From positions 1 to 33,137 of the forward strand of contig JAJDTQ010000121.1 of NCBI GenBank assembly GCA_022827045.1: DNA of 33,137 nucleotides, given 5' to 3'. The translations under genes were made by a program, and so were the position numbers. The stretch comes from Candidatus Binatia bacterium (GTDB lineage Bacteria; Desulfobacterota_B; Binatia; UBA9968; JAJDTQ01). Under the pieces are notes generated by a model, which saw only the letters and a list, made by a program, of their open reading frames with translations, did no database searches and was not told the origin of the DNA. Below, in pieces: positions 24,136 to 32,483 of the stretch (its first letter is position 1; each line of letters starts with the position of its first letter).

Positions 24136-24414
24136 TTAGTGGTAGTCGATCAGGTCGACATCGTAAGCGTCACCGTCCTCCATGCGGAATGTCACGCGCC
24201 AGTTTCCGGAGATCGAGATGCTCCAGTGCGCCTTGAGGTCGCCTTTCAGCGGGTGAAGCCGGTAGCCGGGCAGATCGAGGTCCGAAGGCTTGCGAGCATC
24301 GTCAAGATCGGCCAGCGCCAGCGCAACACGGTCCGAGAGATCGGACCCCACCCTGCTCCCATCTCCACGCTCATACATCCGCCTGAGCCCTCGGTGACGA
24401 AAGCTCCGGATCAT
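24136..24414 (-). CDS. higB: HigB-type toxin (RelE/HigB fold)
   Basis: A 92-residue ribosome-dependent mRNA interferase of the RelE superfamily. [18 protein letters not shown] is the typical start, [20 protein letters not shown] covers the middle strands and [21 protein letters not shown] the conserved end, so the toxin appears intact. The ATG at 24414 lies six bases from a perfect palindrome and has no Shine-Dalgarno site, so the transcript may be leaderless or nearly so. Its antitoxin gene follows. Confidence 0.9.
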   Translation of the reverse strand: MIRSFRHRGLRRMYERGDGSRVGSDLSDRVALALADLDDARKPSDLDLPGYRLHPLKGDLKAHWSISISGNWRVTFRMEDGDAYDVDLIDYH

Positions 24415-24420
24415 GATTTC

Positions 24421-24439
24421 TGTACCGTATGCCGGTACA
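24421..24439. promoter_or_regulatory. Probable HigA operator
   Basis: TGTACCG and CGGTACA form a perfect 7-bp inverted repeat with a five-base spacer (TATGC), six bases upstream of the higB start. Toxin-antitoxin operons are typically autorepressed through such a palindrome overlapping the promoter. Confidence 0.7.
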
Positions 24440-24582
24440 CATATCAATCGGAAGACGGCGCAGCAGATCGGATGCGTCACGAAAGCCGGCCAGCATCACC
24501 GGCACTTCCACCGGGTTGCGGGCGAAGAAGCCGTCCGAGTATGCCTGGCAGGCGAGTGGAGCCGGAGCGAGCACTGGCCGAG

Positions 24583-25347
24583 TCAGCCGGCGATTTTGAG
24601 AACCAGCGCCTTTGGTCCTGCGCCGTATCTGGCATAGGAGCCCAGCGGCGTGGTGTGGACCTGGAAACCTGCGGCTTGCAGGTGCGCGGCGGTCCCTCGG
24701 CAACCCTCGGGCAGGACCACACTCCGGCCTGCGACCAGCGCATTGCATCCCAGGCGCCGCGCTTCATCCGTGTCGACGGGGTGGAGCCGAGGTACGTGGT
24801 GCTGGAGGTCCTTCCGCGCGGCCGGGTCGAAAGCGTCCGGAAGGAACAACGCGCTGCCGTCGCCCAGCGGGCACAGGCACGTATCAAGGGACCAGTCCCA
24901 GGCGTCGGACAGGCCCAGGGAACGGACCTCGCGGCCCAATATTCCCGAAACGGCCTCGTGCGCGGCCAGGTCGTCCTCCGAGCAATATCCCGCAAACATC
25001 GCGTCACCCGCGGCCACCAGATCCCGCTCGCCTTCGAAGCGGCAGCCTTCCGGGAGCGCCGGCATGGCGTAACCCCGGACCAGAAAGAAGTTCTCCCAAG
25101 CGTCGGCTTCGGGTCGCCTGGAGTCTTCCCGAAGCCGGCTTGCGATGAAGGAGTCCTCCCAGACGAAACCGCCGCTGGCAGCCAGCACGAGCCTGGGCGT
25201 GTCCGGCCTGGGCTCCAGCAGGTCCACCTGCACGCCCAGCTCGTCGCGCAGGAGGCGATAGAGCCCGCGCCACTCGGCCATGACCGTGGATGCGTCCTCG
25301 CCCTCGGCGGGCTGGTAGTAGAGCGGCGGGCACATCAGGACCTTCAT
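24583..25347 (-). CDS. Amidinotransferase/DDAH-fold protein lacking catalytic residues
   Basis: A 254-residue protein of the arginine-deiminase/dimethylargininase/amidinotransferase fold. ASGGFVWEDSFIASR, CRFEGERDLV, SLDTCLCPLGDGSALFLPDAF and ARRLGCNALVAGRSVVLPEG follow the family in order. The two key residues appear lost: the His of the HLDT segment is Ser153 (WSLDTCLCPL), and the nucleophilic Cys of the final GGG-RC segment is Ala247 (YGAGPKALVL). It may be a pseudoenzyme, a binding protein or a variant with another chemistry. GGGGAGG precedes the ATG at 25347. It is the last gene of a four-gene operon, 22 bases after the amidohydrolase gene. Confidence 0.72.
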   Translation of the reverse strand: MKVLMCPPLYYQPAEGEDASTVMAEWRGLYRLLRDELGVQVDLLEPRPDTPRLVLAASGGFVWEDSFIASRLREDSRRPEADAWENFFLVRGYAMPALPEGCRFEGERDLVAAGDAMFAGYCSEDDLAAHEAVSGILGREVRSLGLSDAWDWSLDTCLCPLGDGSALFLPDAFDPAARKDLQHHVPRLHPVDTDEARRLGCNALVAGRSVVLPEGCRGTAAHLQAAGFQVHTTPLGSYARYGAGPKALVLKIAG

Positions 25348-25369
25348 CGCACCTCCCCTGCCCCGTCCC

Positions 25370-26350
25370 TCAGCAACCTTCCCCGGGAAACAGCCTGGCG
25401 ACGTTTTCTCCCAGCAGCTTGCGTTTGGCGGCGGCGCTGGCCCTCGCGGCCTTCACGATGGCGACCGCATCGCCGAGGCGGTCGATGGTGGGGAAGTCGC
25501 TGCCCATGAGCACCTGGTCCTCGCCCACCATGTCCATGGCAAAACGGATCTCGCCGGGACGCCAGAAAGGAGGGGCGGTGTCGATGAATATCCGCTCCCG
25601 GAAGCGGTCGAAATAGCCCTGCTCTCGCTTGTCCCAGAAGGATGGGTTGAGGCGGTTCCGGAGCGCGAACCAGGCGCCCCCGAGATGCGTGAACACGAAC
25701 CGTAGCCGGGGGAACTTCTCCAGCGTGCCGCTCAGCATGAGCCGCACGATGTTGATGGTGTTGTCAATGGCGCGGCCGAGGTTGCGGGTGAGGTTGAACT
25801 GCTCCATGCCGTGGGGATGAGCCAGCGGCAGCTCCGACGACGGGTGCACGAAGATCGGGATGTCCAGGTCGGAGACCAGCCGGTAGAAGGGGTGGTAGCG
25901 CTTGTCGTCCAGTAACGCGCCGTGGATGTGGGTGTTGATTCCCACGCCGCGGAAGCCCAGCTTGAGCACCGCGCGTTTGAGCTCGCGCCGGCCCCCGGCC
26001 TCCAGCGCCGGCACATGGGCCAGCGGAATGATGCGGCCGGGAAACCGCTCGGTGAGCCCGGCCATCTCGTCGTTGATGAAGCGCGCCGCCGGAACGTCGA
26101 TCCAGTCCACCCAGCAGCCGACGTGGAGCACGGCCCGGTCGATGCCCACCCGGTCCATCTCATCGATCTGCGCCGCCATGTCCGCGGTCATGGCGGGCGG
26201 GCCGAAGAGCTGCACTCCTTCTCGGCGGATGGCGAGCCGGTCCGGCTGCCGCACGACGGTCTCCCCGGCGCGGATCAGCGGTTCCGGGTTTCGGTAGTGT
26301 TCCTCGGGCATCCAGTGGTGGTGCGCGTCGATGATCAGCGTCTTCGCCAT
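25370..26350 (-). CDS. Amidohydrolase family protein (ACMSD-like)
   Basis: A 326-residue TIM-barrel metal-dependent hydrolase or decarboxylase of the Amidohydro_2 group. IIDAHHHW near residue 10 carries the first-strand His motif; IFVHPSSELP and FVFTHLGGAW give the later His ligands, and LMGSDFPTID the terminal Asp. Members decarboxylate or hydrolyse aromatic-derived acids such as aminocarboxymuconate semialdehyde or resorcylate. It lies 32 bases after the MFS gene and 22 before the amidinotransferase-like gene. With the flavin-type monooxygenase upstream it points to a catabolic operon for an imported cyclic or aromatic compound, by inference. Confidence 0.88.
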   Translation of the reverse strand: MAKTLIIDAHHHWMPEEHYRNPEPLIRAGETVVRQPDRLAIRREGVQLFGPPAMTADMAAQIDEMDRVGIDRAVLHVGCWVDWIDVPAARFINDEMAGLTERFPGRIIPLAHVPALEAGGRRELKRAVLKLGFRGVGINTHIHGALLDDKRYHPFYRLVSDLDIPIFVHPSSELPLAHPHGMEQFNLTRNLGRAIDNTINIVRLMLSGTLEKFPRLRFVFTHLGGAWFALRNRLNPSFWDKREQGYFDRFRERIFIDTAPPFWRPGEIRFAMDMVGEDQVLMGSDFPTIDRLGDAVAIVKAARASAAAKRKLLGENVARLFPGEGC

Positions 26351-26382
26351 GGCGTCTCCCCAGGCACCGGCGTCCTGTCTGG

Positions 26383-27663
26383 TTAATCAGCCCCCTTGCT
26401 GGGGGCCACGATCCAGATGCACACCAACGATAGCACACACAGGACGATCCCGATCCAGCACGAGCTGGCATAGCTGCCCGAAATGTCGTGGAGGTAACCC
26501 GCCAGCCAGGGACCGACGCCCGCACCCATTCCGATGCTGAAAGCCAGAAAGCCGATGATCGAGCCGAAATGCTTGCCGTGAAAGATGTCGGCGGCGATGG
26601 TCGGATAGAGCCCCTGCCGCGACCCGAAACCCACGGCGAACAGCGGCGGGTACAGCGATACCACCAGGACCTCCGACATCCCGTCGAGGTTCAAAATGAC
26701 CAGGATGCCGCCCACCAGGGCCAGACTGCCGATGGTGTAAGCCCGCTCGCTGCCGATCCGGTCCGAGAGCGTCCCCATGCCGATCATGGTGAAGGTGGTG
26801 AAGAACCCGGTGAGGCCCAGTACCCAGGCCCCGAACTCCCGTGAAAGTCCCGCGTCCACCATGGCGGCCACCTGGTGCACCAGCACCATGTGAACCGGGA
26901 TGGCGCCCAGCACGAACCCCCCGGCCAGCGCCCAGAACCGGTAGTTGCGGAGCGCCGCGGCCAGGGTCACGCCGCCGTCCTGCCCCCGGCGCGGACCCCG
27001 GCTTTCCGCCGGCGCGGCAGCGCCGAAATCAGGGAGCAGTCCCATGTCCTGGGGCCGGCGCCGCTGGAGAAACAGGTTGAGCGGCACCACCGCCGCCACC
27101 ATCACGCCGGCCAGCATCAGATATGCGTTGCGCCAGCCCAACGCGCCGATCAGCCACTCCGCGGCCGGCACCACCAGAAAGATCCCGACGCCGATCCCCG
27201 ACGCCGCGAGGCCCATGGCCATGCCGCGTTTGCGAACGAACCAGTTGCTGATGACCGTCGCCTGCGACGTCATGGGCAGCGCGGCGAAACCGAGCCCCAC
27301 CAGAAGCCCCATCCCCAGGTAGTAGTGCCAGACGGTCTGGGTCATGGCGCTGACGGCGAATCCCGCCGCCATGAGACCGGCGCCCGCCGGAAACACGACC
27401 CTGGGGCCGAGCCGGTCCAGCATCTGCCCCCACGCCGGCGCGGAAACGGTCCACGCCACCGAGCCCAGGGTGAGCGCGCCGGCGGCCAACCCGCGGCTCC
27501 AGTGAAACTCCTCGAGAACCGCCACGAAGAAGAGCGCAAACGCCGCGCGGCACCCGAAGGCCGCGGCGACGGTCATGAACGAGATGCCGAGCACCACCCA
27601 CGGGTACGTGCGGTTGAGCCGCGCCGTGCGGGCGGAAGCGGAGTCGGCGACTGGAGCGTTCAA
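26383..27663 (-). CDS. MFS transporter, OFA/monocarboxylate-like
   Basis: A 426-residue inner-membrane carrier with about twelve transmembrane helices. The loop after helix 2 reads GQMLDRLGPRVVFPAG, an MFS signature, and GIGVGIFLVVPAAEWLIGAL and FWALAGGFVLGAIPVHMVLV match the oxalate/formate-monocarboxylate branch. The start is TTG at 27663; no ATG is available before the first helix. It sits between the luciferase-like monooxygenase and the amidohydrolase genes in one operon, so it probably imports their substrate. Confidence 0.88.
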   Translation of the reverse strand: MNAPVADSASARTARLNRTYPWVVLGISFMTVAAAFGCRAAFALFFVAVLEEFHWSRGLAAGALTLGSVAWTVSAPAWGQMLDRLGPRVVFPAGAGLMAAGFAVSAMTQTVWHYYLGMGLLVGLGFAALPMTSQATVISNWFVRKRGMAMGLAASGIGVGIFLVVPAAEWLIGALGWRNAYLMLAGVMVAAVVPLNLFLQRRRPQDMGLLPDFGAAAPAESRGPRRGQDGGVTLAAALRNYRFWALAGGFVLGAIPVHMVLVHQVAAMVDAGLSREFGAWVLGLTGFFTTFTMIGMGTLSDRIGSERAYTIGSLALVGGILVILNLDGMSEVLVVSLYPPLFAVGFGSRQGLYPTIAADIFHGKHFGSIIGFLAFSIGMGAGVGPWLAGYLHDISGSYASSCWIGIVLCVLSLVCIWIVAPSKGAD

Positions 27664-27699
27664 AAGGACGGACCCGTTTCGTCTCGCGCAGAAACGACG

Positions 27700-28779
27700 T
27701 TACGACAACCTGGGAATGACCTCGTCGCTCAGGAAACGGATGACCGAAGCGTAGTCCCGCCCGAGCTTGGCGAACGAAATCTGCTCGAACCCGAGGCGCT
27801 GGGCTTCGGCCGCGAGTTCCAGGATCGGCTCCACGCAGTCGGACGGACGGCCGGCGACGAAGCAGGCACGCGGCATGGCGTCGGTCACCAGCTCCCGCGA
27901 CGCCTGCTCGATGGTCATGCCCGAATGAAGCGCTTCCCGGATGCGGTTGACCCGCTCGTAGTCGATGCCGATGCGCTCGAACTCCTCGGGACTGTAGCCG
28001 AGGGCCTGGAGGCTCACCATGTGGTGGGCCGAGTACTTCTTCGCCTCGGCCAGCGCCAGCCCCGGCTCCTCCGACACCGCCAGGTTGATCTCGCACACCT
28101 TGCGCAGCTTCTTGTCCGGGTCCACCGCGCGGGCGGCGGCGTCCGCCCCCGCCATGGCCTGCTCCAGCCTCCCCAACTTGTGCATGGAGATGAAGTACCC
28201 GCCCATGAGCACGCCTTCCATGGTCTCGCCCGCGATGGCCAGGAAGCGCGGCCCCACGCCGCCGCCGTAGAAGCGCACGGGCGCCGCCGGCGGGCGCACC
28301 AACTCGATGTGTCCGCGGGGGTTCATGTGGAAGTAGTCGCACAGCGCCGGGAACTCGCCGAACCGGACCTCTTCTCCCCGGAAAAGCGCACCGAGAAAGG
28401 CCACTGTTTCCCGCACCACGCGGAAAGGCTTGCGCATCTCCAGGTACTGCGGCACCTGCCCCTTGCTGCCCTTGGCGATGCCGAGGCTGATCTCACGGCC
28501 GTCGGTCAGCTCCGAGATGGCCAGTACCGCGTCGGCCACGTCAACGGGGTTGCGGAAGTAGGGCACCAGGATGGCGGTGCCGACCTTCAACGGCGCCCGC
28601 GCCGCAATGGCGGTGGCGACGCTCAGCACGTTTCGGTAACGGAGCGAGTCGCTGAGCCAGACCTGCTTGAAGCCCCGTTCCGCGCCCAATTCGGCCAGAT
28701 CCACCAGCTCCCGCGTGGTGTAGTAGGACGCCGCCTGGAGCACGAACTGGAGCCCGAACTCCCCGGAGAATATCGCCAT
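27700..28779 (-). CDS. Luciferase-like monooxygenase (LLM class)
   Basis: A 359-residue TIM-barrel protein of the bacterial luciferase superfamily, using reduced FMN or F420. ELGAERGFKQVWLSDSL, LKVGTAILVPYFRNPVDVAD and LTDGREISLGIAKG are the family's strand and loop landmarks. The ATG at 28779 is fixed by AGGAGGAG four bases upstream; the longer frame to 28899 is not used. It is the first gene of the four-gene minus-strand operon and begins 36 bases upstream of the MFS gene. Substrate and cofactor cannot be told from sequence. Confidence 0.88.
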   Translation of the reverse strand: MAIFSGEFGLQFVLQAASYYTTRELVDLAELGAERGFKQVWLSDSLRYRNVLSVATAIAARAPLKVGTAILVPYFRNPVDVADAVLAISELTDGREISLGIAKGSKGQVPQYLEMRKPFRVVRETVAFLGALFRGEEVRFGEFPALCDYFHMNPRGHIELVRPPAAPVRFYGGGVGPRFLAIAGETMEGVLMGGYFISMHKLGRLEQAMAGADAAARAVDPDKKLRKVCEINLAVSEEPGLALAEAKKYSAHHMVSLQALGYSPEEFERIGIDYERVNRIREALHSGMTIEQASRELVTDAMPRACFVAGRPSDCVEPILELAAEAQRLGFEQISFAKLGRDYASVIRFLSDEVIPRLS

Positions 28780-28938
28780 TCCGCTCCTCCTCGCTGTTGG
28801 CTCAAACGTGGGGTGTATCCGGATTCCGAAGCGTCGGCAAGCGCGAGGGTCGCTGGCGGCGCCGCGTGGCCGAGACACGCAGGGTGGCGGAGACTTCAAC
28901 CGTCGCCGCCATGGCGCCTGAACCCCGGATCACACTTG

Positions 28939-28957
28939 CCCCGGGCTTGACCCGGGG
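28939..28957. repeat. Palindromic extragenic element
   Basis: CCCCGGG and CCCGGGG pair as a 7-bp stem around a CTTGA loop in the 225-base gap between the monooxygenase and htpX genes. It resembles the CCGGGCTTGACCCGG extragenic repeats common in GC-rich proteobacterial genomes (from memory). Only one copy was seen here and no T-run follows. Confidence 0.4.
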
Positions 28958-29004
28958 TCCGGAGAACCGGTTGTTGGAGAACCTGCGCGGGGAGGAACGC
29001 TGGC

Positions 29005-29901
29005 TCAGGAACCGGCGGCGTGGCGTTCTTCCCGGAGCGCGGCGATCCGGTCTTCGATGGGGGGATGGCTGGCGAAGAGCGCCCGCAGACCGCCCTTGCG
29101 GACGCCCGAGATCCCCATTGCCGCCAACTGTTCCGGCATGTGCTCGGGCTCCAGGCTGCGTTGGAGCGCTTCGAGGGCGCCGATCATGTTGGCTCTACCG
29201 GCGAGATACGCGCCGCCGGCGTCGGCCCGGTACTCGCGCCGGCGGGAGTACCAGGAGACCACCATGCTGGCCAGGATACCGAGAAGGATCTGCGTGACGA
29301 TCACGGTGACGAAGTAGCCCATGCCGTAGCCCCCTTCGCCGTCCCTGTGGAGCGCGCGGTCCACCACGTATCCGATCACGCGGGAAAGGAATATCACGAA
29401 GGTGTTGAGAACGCCCTGGATCAGGGTCAGCGTCACCATGTCGCCGTTGGCCACGTGGCTCACCTCGTGGCCCAGCACGGCCGAGGCCTGTTCCGGCTTC
29501 ATGGCCCGCAACAGTCCCGTGCTGACCGCCACCAGGGAGTTGTTGCGGCTCGGGCCCGTGGCAAAGGCGTTAGGCTCCGGGGAATCGTAGATCGCCACCT
29601 CGGGCATGGCGATATTCGCGGCCCGGGCGTAGTTCTGCACGGTGTTGACAAGCCAGATCTCGGTGTTGTTCCGGGGCTCATCGATGACCGTCAACCCCAT
29701 CCACCTCTTGGCCGTCCACTTGGAGATGCGCAGCGAGATGAACGCGCCGCCCATGCCGAAGATGAAGGAGAAGATCAGGAGCGGCCAGAAATCGAGGCCG
29801 TATTGAAAAAGCAGCCACTCTAAGCCGAGTACACGGAGCGCAACGGCCAGCACGAAAACTATCGCAAGGTTGGTGATCAAAAAAAGAAAAACGCGTTTCA
29901 T
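29005..29901 (-). CDS. htpX: Membrane zinc protease HtpX
   Basis: A 298-residue inner-membrane M48 metalloprotease for quality control of membrane proteins. Two N-terminal membrane helices (residues 4-25 and 37-55) precede the catalytic domain with HEVSH at 145-149 (zinc ligands His145 and His149, catalytic Glu146). Two more helices follow, then [12 protein letters not shown], which holds the third ligand. [20 protein letters not shown] is the family hallmark. [12 protein letters not shown] closes the protein. It is a single-gene unit with its own promoter candidate at 29945-29973. Confidence 0.96.
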   Translation of the reverse strand: MKRVFLFLITNLAIVFVLAVALRVLGLEWLLFQYGLDFWPLLIFSFIFGMGGAFISLRISKWTAKRWMGLTVIDEPRNNTEIWLVNTVQNYARAANIAMPEVAIYDSPEPNAFATGPSRNNSLVAVSTGLLRAMKPEQASAVLGHEVSHVANGDMVTLTLIQGVLNTFVIFLSRVIGYVVDRALHRDGEGGYGMGYFVTVIVTQILLGILASMVVSWYSRRREYRADAGGAYLAGRANMIGALEALQRSLEPEHMPEQLAAMGISGVRKGGLRALFASHPPIEDRIAALREERHAAGS

Positions 29902-29944
29902 GGACCTGTTCCCTTCCTCTCGCGAATGTCAGCCCTCAACGACA

Positions 29945-29973
29945 AATCTACAATGCAGACCCTGCCGAATCAA
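29945..29973 (-). promoter_or_regulatory. Sigma-70-like promoter candidate for htpX
   Basis: On the minus strand TTGATT (29968-29973) and TAGATT (29945-29950) are separated by exactly 17 bases and lie about 45 bases before the htpX start. Each box matches consensus at four of six positions. No sigma-32-like boxes were noticed. Confidence 0.45.
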
Positions 29974-30046
29974 TTTCGCCGGGCACCGGGGCCTTCGTAA
30001 AATTTAATCATCCGTGCCGGCGAGTAAAGGGATCGTCCCGTTCCGG

Positions 30047-31267
30047 CTATTGGATTTCTCGGACCGTAGGCAGCCGCAGCATGCCGTAGAAGGCCATCAC
30101 CGCCACCAGGAACCCGCCAATGGCGACGGCGACGGGGGCTCCGGCGTACTCGGCGACCGTGCCCGAAATCGCGCCCCCCAGGGGCATGAGGTCCCAGGTA
30201 AGGCCGAACAGTCCCAGCACCCGGCCACGCAGTTCATTGGGTAGGTTCAGTTGGAGGATGGTGTTGATAGAGGTGAGATAGACCTGGTTGAAAAGCCCGA
30301 GCAGGAAGATCAGCCCGAGCGACAAGGAAAAGGAGGTCGAGAAGGCGAACAGCACGAGCAGCGCACCGAAGGCCGCCGCCCCGGCCAACACCTGCCACCC
30401 CCGGCGTCCCGTCTGCGCCAGGTAGGCCACCGTCAAGGTCCCCAGCAACGCGCCCACGCCCGAAACCGACTGGAGCAACCCGAAGCCGCGGGAGTCCACC
30501 AGCAGGATGTTCCGGGCGAAGACCGGCAGCAGGATCACGTAGGACATGCCGAAGACGCTGTTGAAGAACGTAAGCCCCAGCAGGCTGTAGAAGAGCTGGT
30601 TGCGGCGCACGAAGTCGAGGCCGGCCAAGATGTTGCGCCACACGCCGCCCTGGGCAGGCGCAACGACGGGGCGGGTGCGGATAAACGCCCACAGCGCCAC
30701 CGCCGCTGCCGAGCTGACGAAACAGGCCAGGAAGGTTTCGCCGACGCCGAGCCAATAGATCAGCGCGCCGGCGAGCCCGGGCCCCACCAGCCGGCACGCC
30801 TGCCACACCGAGCTTCCCAGCGCCACGGCGTTGGCCAGTTCCTCCCGGGGCACCATCTCGGGCAGCAGCGCATAGCGGCTGGGGCGGTCGAAGGCGCGCA
30901 GGAAACCCGAGTTGAACGCGAACACCAGCACGTGCCAGAACGCGATGCGCTCGGTCAGCACCAGCAATCCCAGCACCAGGTAGGCCAGGGCCAGCAACGA
31001 CTGCGTAAGCACCATGATGCGCCGCTTGTCGGCCCGGTCGGCAATGGCGCCGCCCACCAGAACCAGAGACACTCGCGGCACCGCGTAGACGATTCCGGCC
31101 ACGCCCAGCATCAGCGGCGAATCCGTCAGCAGGAACACCAGCCAAGCCTGCGCCGCCAGCTCCATGTTGAGGGCCAATACCGAGGAAAGCTGGCCCAGCC
31201 AGTAGTAACGGTAGTTCCGGTGGCTCAGGGCGGCGAACAGCCGGCGCAGCATGGACTCGGATTTCAT
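30047..31267 (-). CDS. MFS exporter, EntS-like (MFS_3)
   Basis: A 406-residue inner-membrane carrier of the MFS_3 group that includes enterobactin exporter EntS and macrolide pumps. FAALSHRNYRYYWLGQLSS is the typical opening, GGAIADRADKRRIMVLTQ the loop after helix 2, and NLPNELRGRVLGLFGLTWDL the conserved loop before helix 11. The ATG at 31267 is used; a second ATG at 31252 is possible and neither has a clear ribosome site. It is divergent from the luciferase-like gene at 31354 with 86 bases between. It is probably an efflux or export protein; substrate unknown. Confidence 0.9.
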   Translation of the reverse strand: MKSESMLRRLFAALSHRNYRYYWLGQLSSVLALNMELAAQAWLVFLLTDSPLMLGVAGIVYAVPRVSLVLVGGAIADRADKRRIMVLTQSLLALAYLVLGLLVLTERIAFWHVLVFAFNSGFLRAFDRPSRYALLPEMVPREELANAVALGSSVWQACRLVGPGLAGALIYWLGVGETFLACFVSSAAAVALWAFIRTRPVVAPAQGGVWRNILAGLDFVRRNQLFYSLLGLTFFNSVFGMSYVILLPVFARNILLVDSRGFGLLQSVSGVGALLGTLTVAYLAQTGRRGWQVLAGAAAFGALLVLFAFSTSFSLSLGLIFLLGLFNQVYLTSINTILQLNLPNELRGRVLGLFGLTWDLMPLGGAISGTVAEYAGAPVAVAIGGFLVAVMAFYGMLRLPTVREIQ

Positions 31268-31353
31268 GGGCGGTTTTGTTTCCGGAAGCCTTTTGGGTAT
31301 AGAACTCCGTGGGCGCGCCGTCCACCGAGGATCGCTTTACGGAGAATCCATTG

Positions 31354-32418
31354 ATGAAGGTGAGCCTTTTTACCGAAGTGCAGTGCCCGTCGGGAAGCGT
31401 TCCGGCGGAGCTGCTGGAGCAATTCCTCGAGCAGGCCGAGCTGGCCGACACCCTGGGCTACGACGGCTACTGGATCGCCGAGATCCACTTCACGCCCAGC
31501 TTCTCGCTGCTGTCCGCTCCCTACGTCGTGCTGGGGGCGGCCACCCAGAGGACCCGTAACCTGCGCCTCGGGGTAGCGGTCAATACCCTGCCCGTCCATC
31601 ACCCCATGCAGCTTGCCGAGCAGGCCGCCACCCTGGACGTGCTGAGCAACGGCAGGATGTGCTTCGCCGCCGGCGGCGGGCACCCCCACACCCGGGCCTA
31701 CGAGTGCTTCGGGGTGGAGCACGAGCACGTGCGGGACATCATGCGGGAGAGCATCGAGGTGATCCGGCTCGCGTGGACCCGGGACGCCGTGGACTACGAG
31801 GGACGATTTTTCCAGATCCCCGGCATCGTCGCCAACCCCAGGCCCCTGCAGCGGCCCCACCCGCCCATCTACACCGCCGCCAGCTCCCTGGACGGGGTGA
31901 ACTTCGCGGCGCGCATGGGCCTCAACCTCTTCATCCCCGTGCACGTGCGGACCGCGGAAGAACTGCGGGAGTTCGCCGCCACCTACTGGAAGGCGCTGGC
32001 GGACCATGGCCATGACCCGGACAAGCACGAACTGGGCCTGCTTCTGCCCATGCACGTGGGCGGCACCGCGGCCGAGGCCGAGGCCAGATCCGAGGCCGGG
32101 GTCATGAGCTACTACGACGTGATCCGGGAAACCCGCGGAAGCTACGCCGAATGGCTGACGGCTCGGGGACGGCCGCTGCCCGAACGGCTGCGCAGGAATG
32201 CCGCGGCCGGCGGCCTGAGCTTCGAGCGGGTGTGCAGCGAGTTCGCCGCCATCGGCACGGCCGGCCGGGTGGTGGATCGGGTCGGCGACCTGGCTCGGGA
32301 CACCGGCGCGGCGCACGTGCTCGCGTGGATGAACATCGGCAGCGTCGCCCATGACTATATCAAGGAATCGATGCAGCGCTTCGCCGAAGACGCCCTGCCG
32401 GCGGTGCGGGCGATCTAG
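31354..32418 (+). CDS. Luciferase-like monooxygenase (LLM class)
   Basis: A 354-residue member of the bacterial luciferase superfamily and distinct from the copy at 27700-28779. AELADTLGYDGYWIAEIHFT carries the WIAEHH-like segment of luciferase alpha-type proteins, followed by LRLGVAVNTLPVHHPMQLAE, LDVLSNGRMCFAAGGG and YEGRFFQIP. The ATG at 31354 has GGAG nine bases upstream; an upstream frame start at 31309 lacks one. It probably uses reduced flavin to oxidise or desulfonate a small molecule. No partner reductase is nearby. Confidence 0.9.
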   Translation: MKVSLFTEVQCPSGSVPAELLEQFLEQAELADTLGYDGYWIAEIHFTPSFSLLSAPYVVLGAATQRTRNLRLGVAVNTLPVHHPMQLAEQAATLDVLSNGRMCFAAGGGHPHTRAYECFGVEHEHVRDIMRESIEVIRLAWTRDAVDYEGRFFQIPGIVANPRPLQRPHPPIYTAASSLDGVNFAARMGLNLFIPVHVRTAEELREFAATYWKALADHGHDPDKHELGLLLPMHVGGTAAEAEARSEAGVMSYYDVIRETRGSYAEWLTARGRPLPERLRRNAAAGGLSFERVCSEFAAIGTAGRVVDRVGDLARDTGAAHVLAWMNIGSVAHDYIKESMQRFAEDALPAVRAI

Positions 32419-32436
32419 TGGCATGTAACATGTCAC
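32418..32436. repeat. Imperfect palindrome after the monooxygenase gene
   Basis: GTGGCATGTAACATGTCAC is symmetric except for its centre and one G/T position. It sits directly after the stop, 48 bases before the next gene, so it may be an operator for that gene. No T-run follows. Confidence 0.35.
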
Positions 32437-32483
32437 GGGTCCTGTTCGACCGCCCACACCCGGACCGGTGCAGGTGAACGACA

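Noticed and set aside
24481..24582. Coding-like minus-strand stretch (FFARNPVEVPVMLAGFRDAS) between higB and the amidinotransferase-like gene
   Set aside because: Too short and without a start or ribosome site of its own; could be a gene remnant, but no family is recognised.
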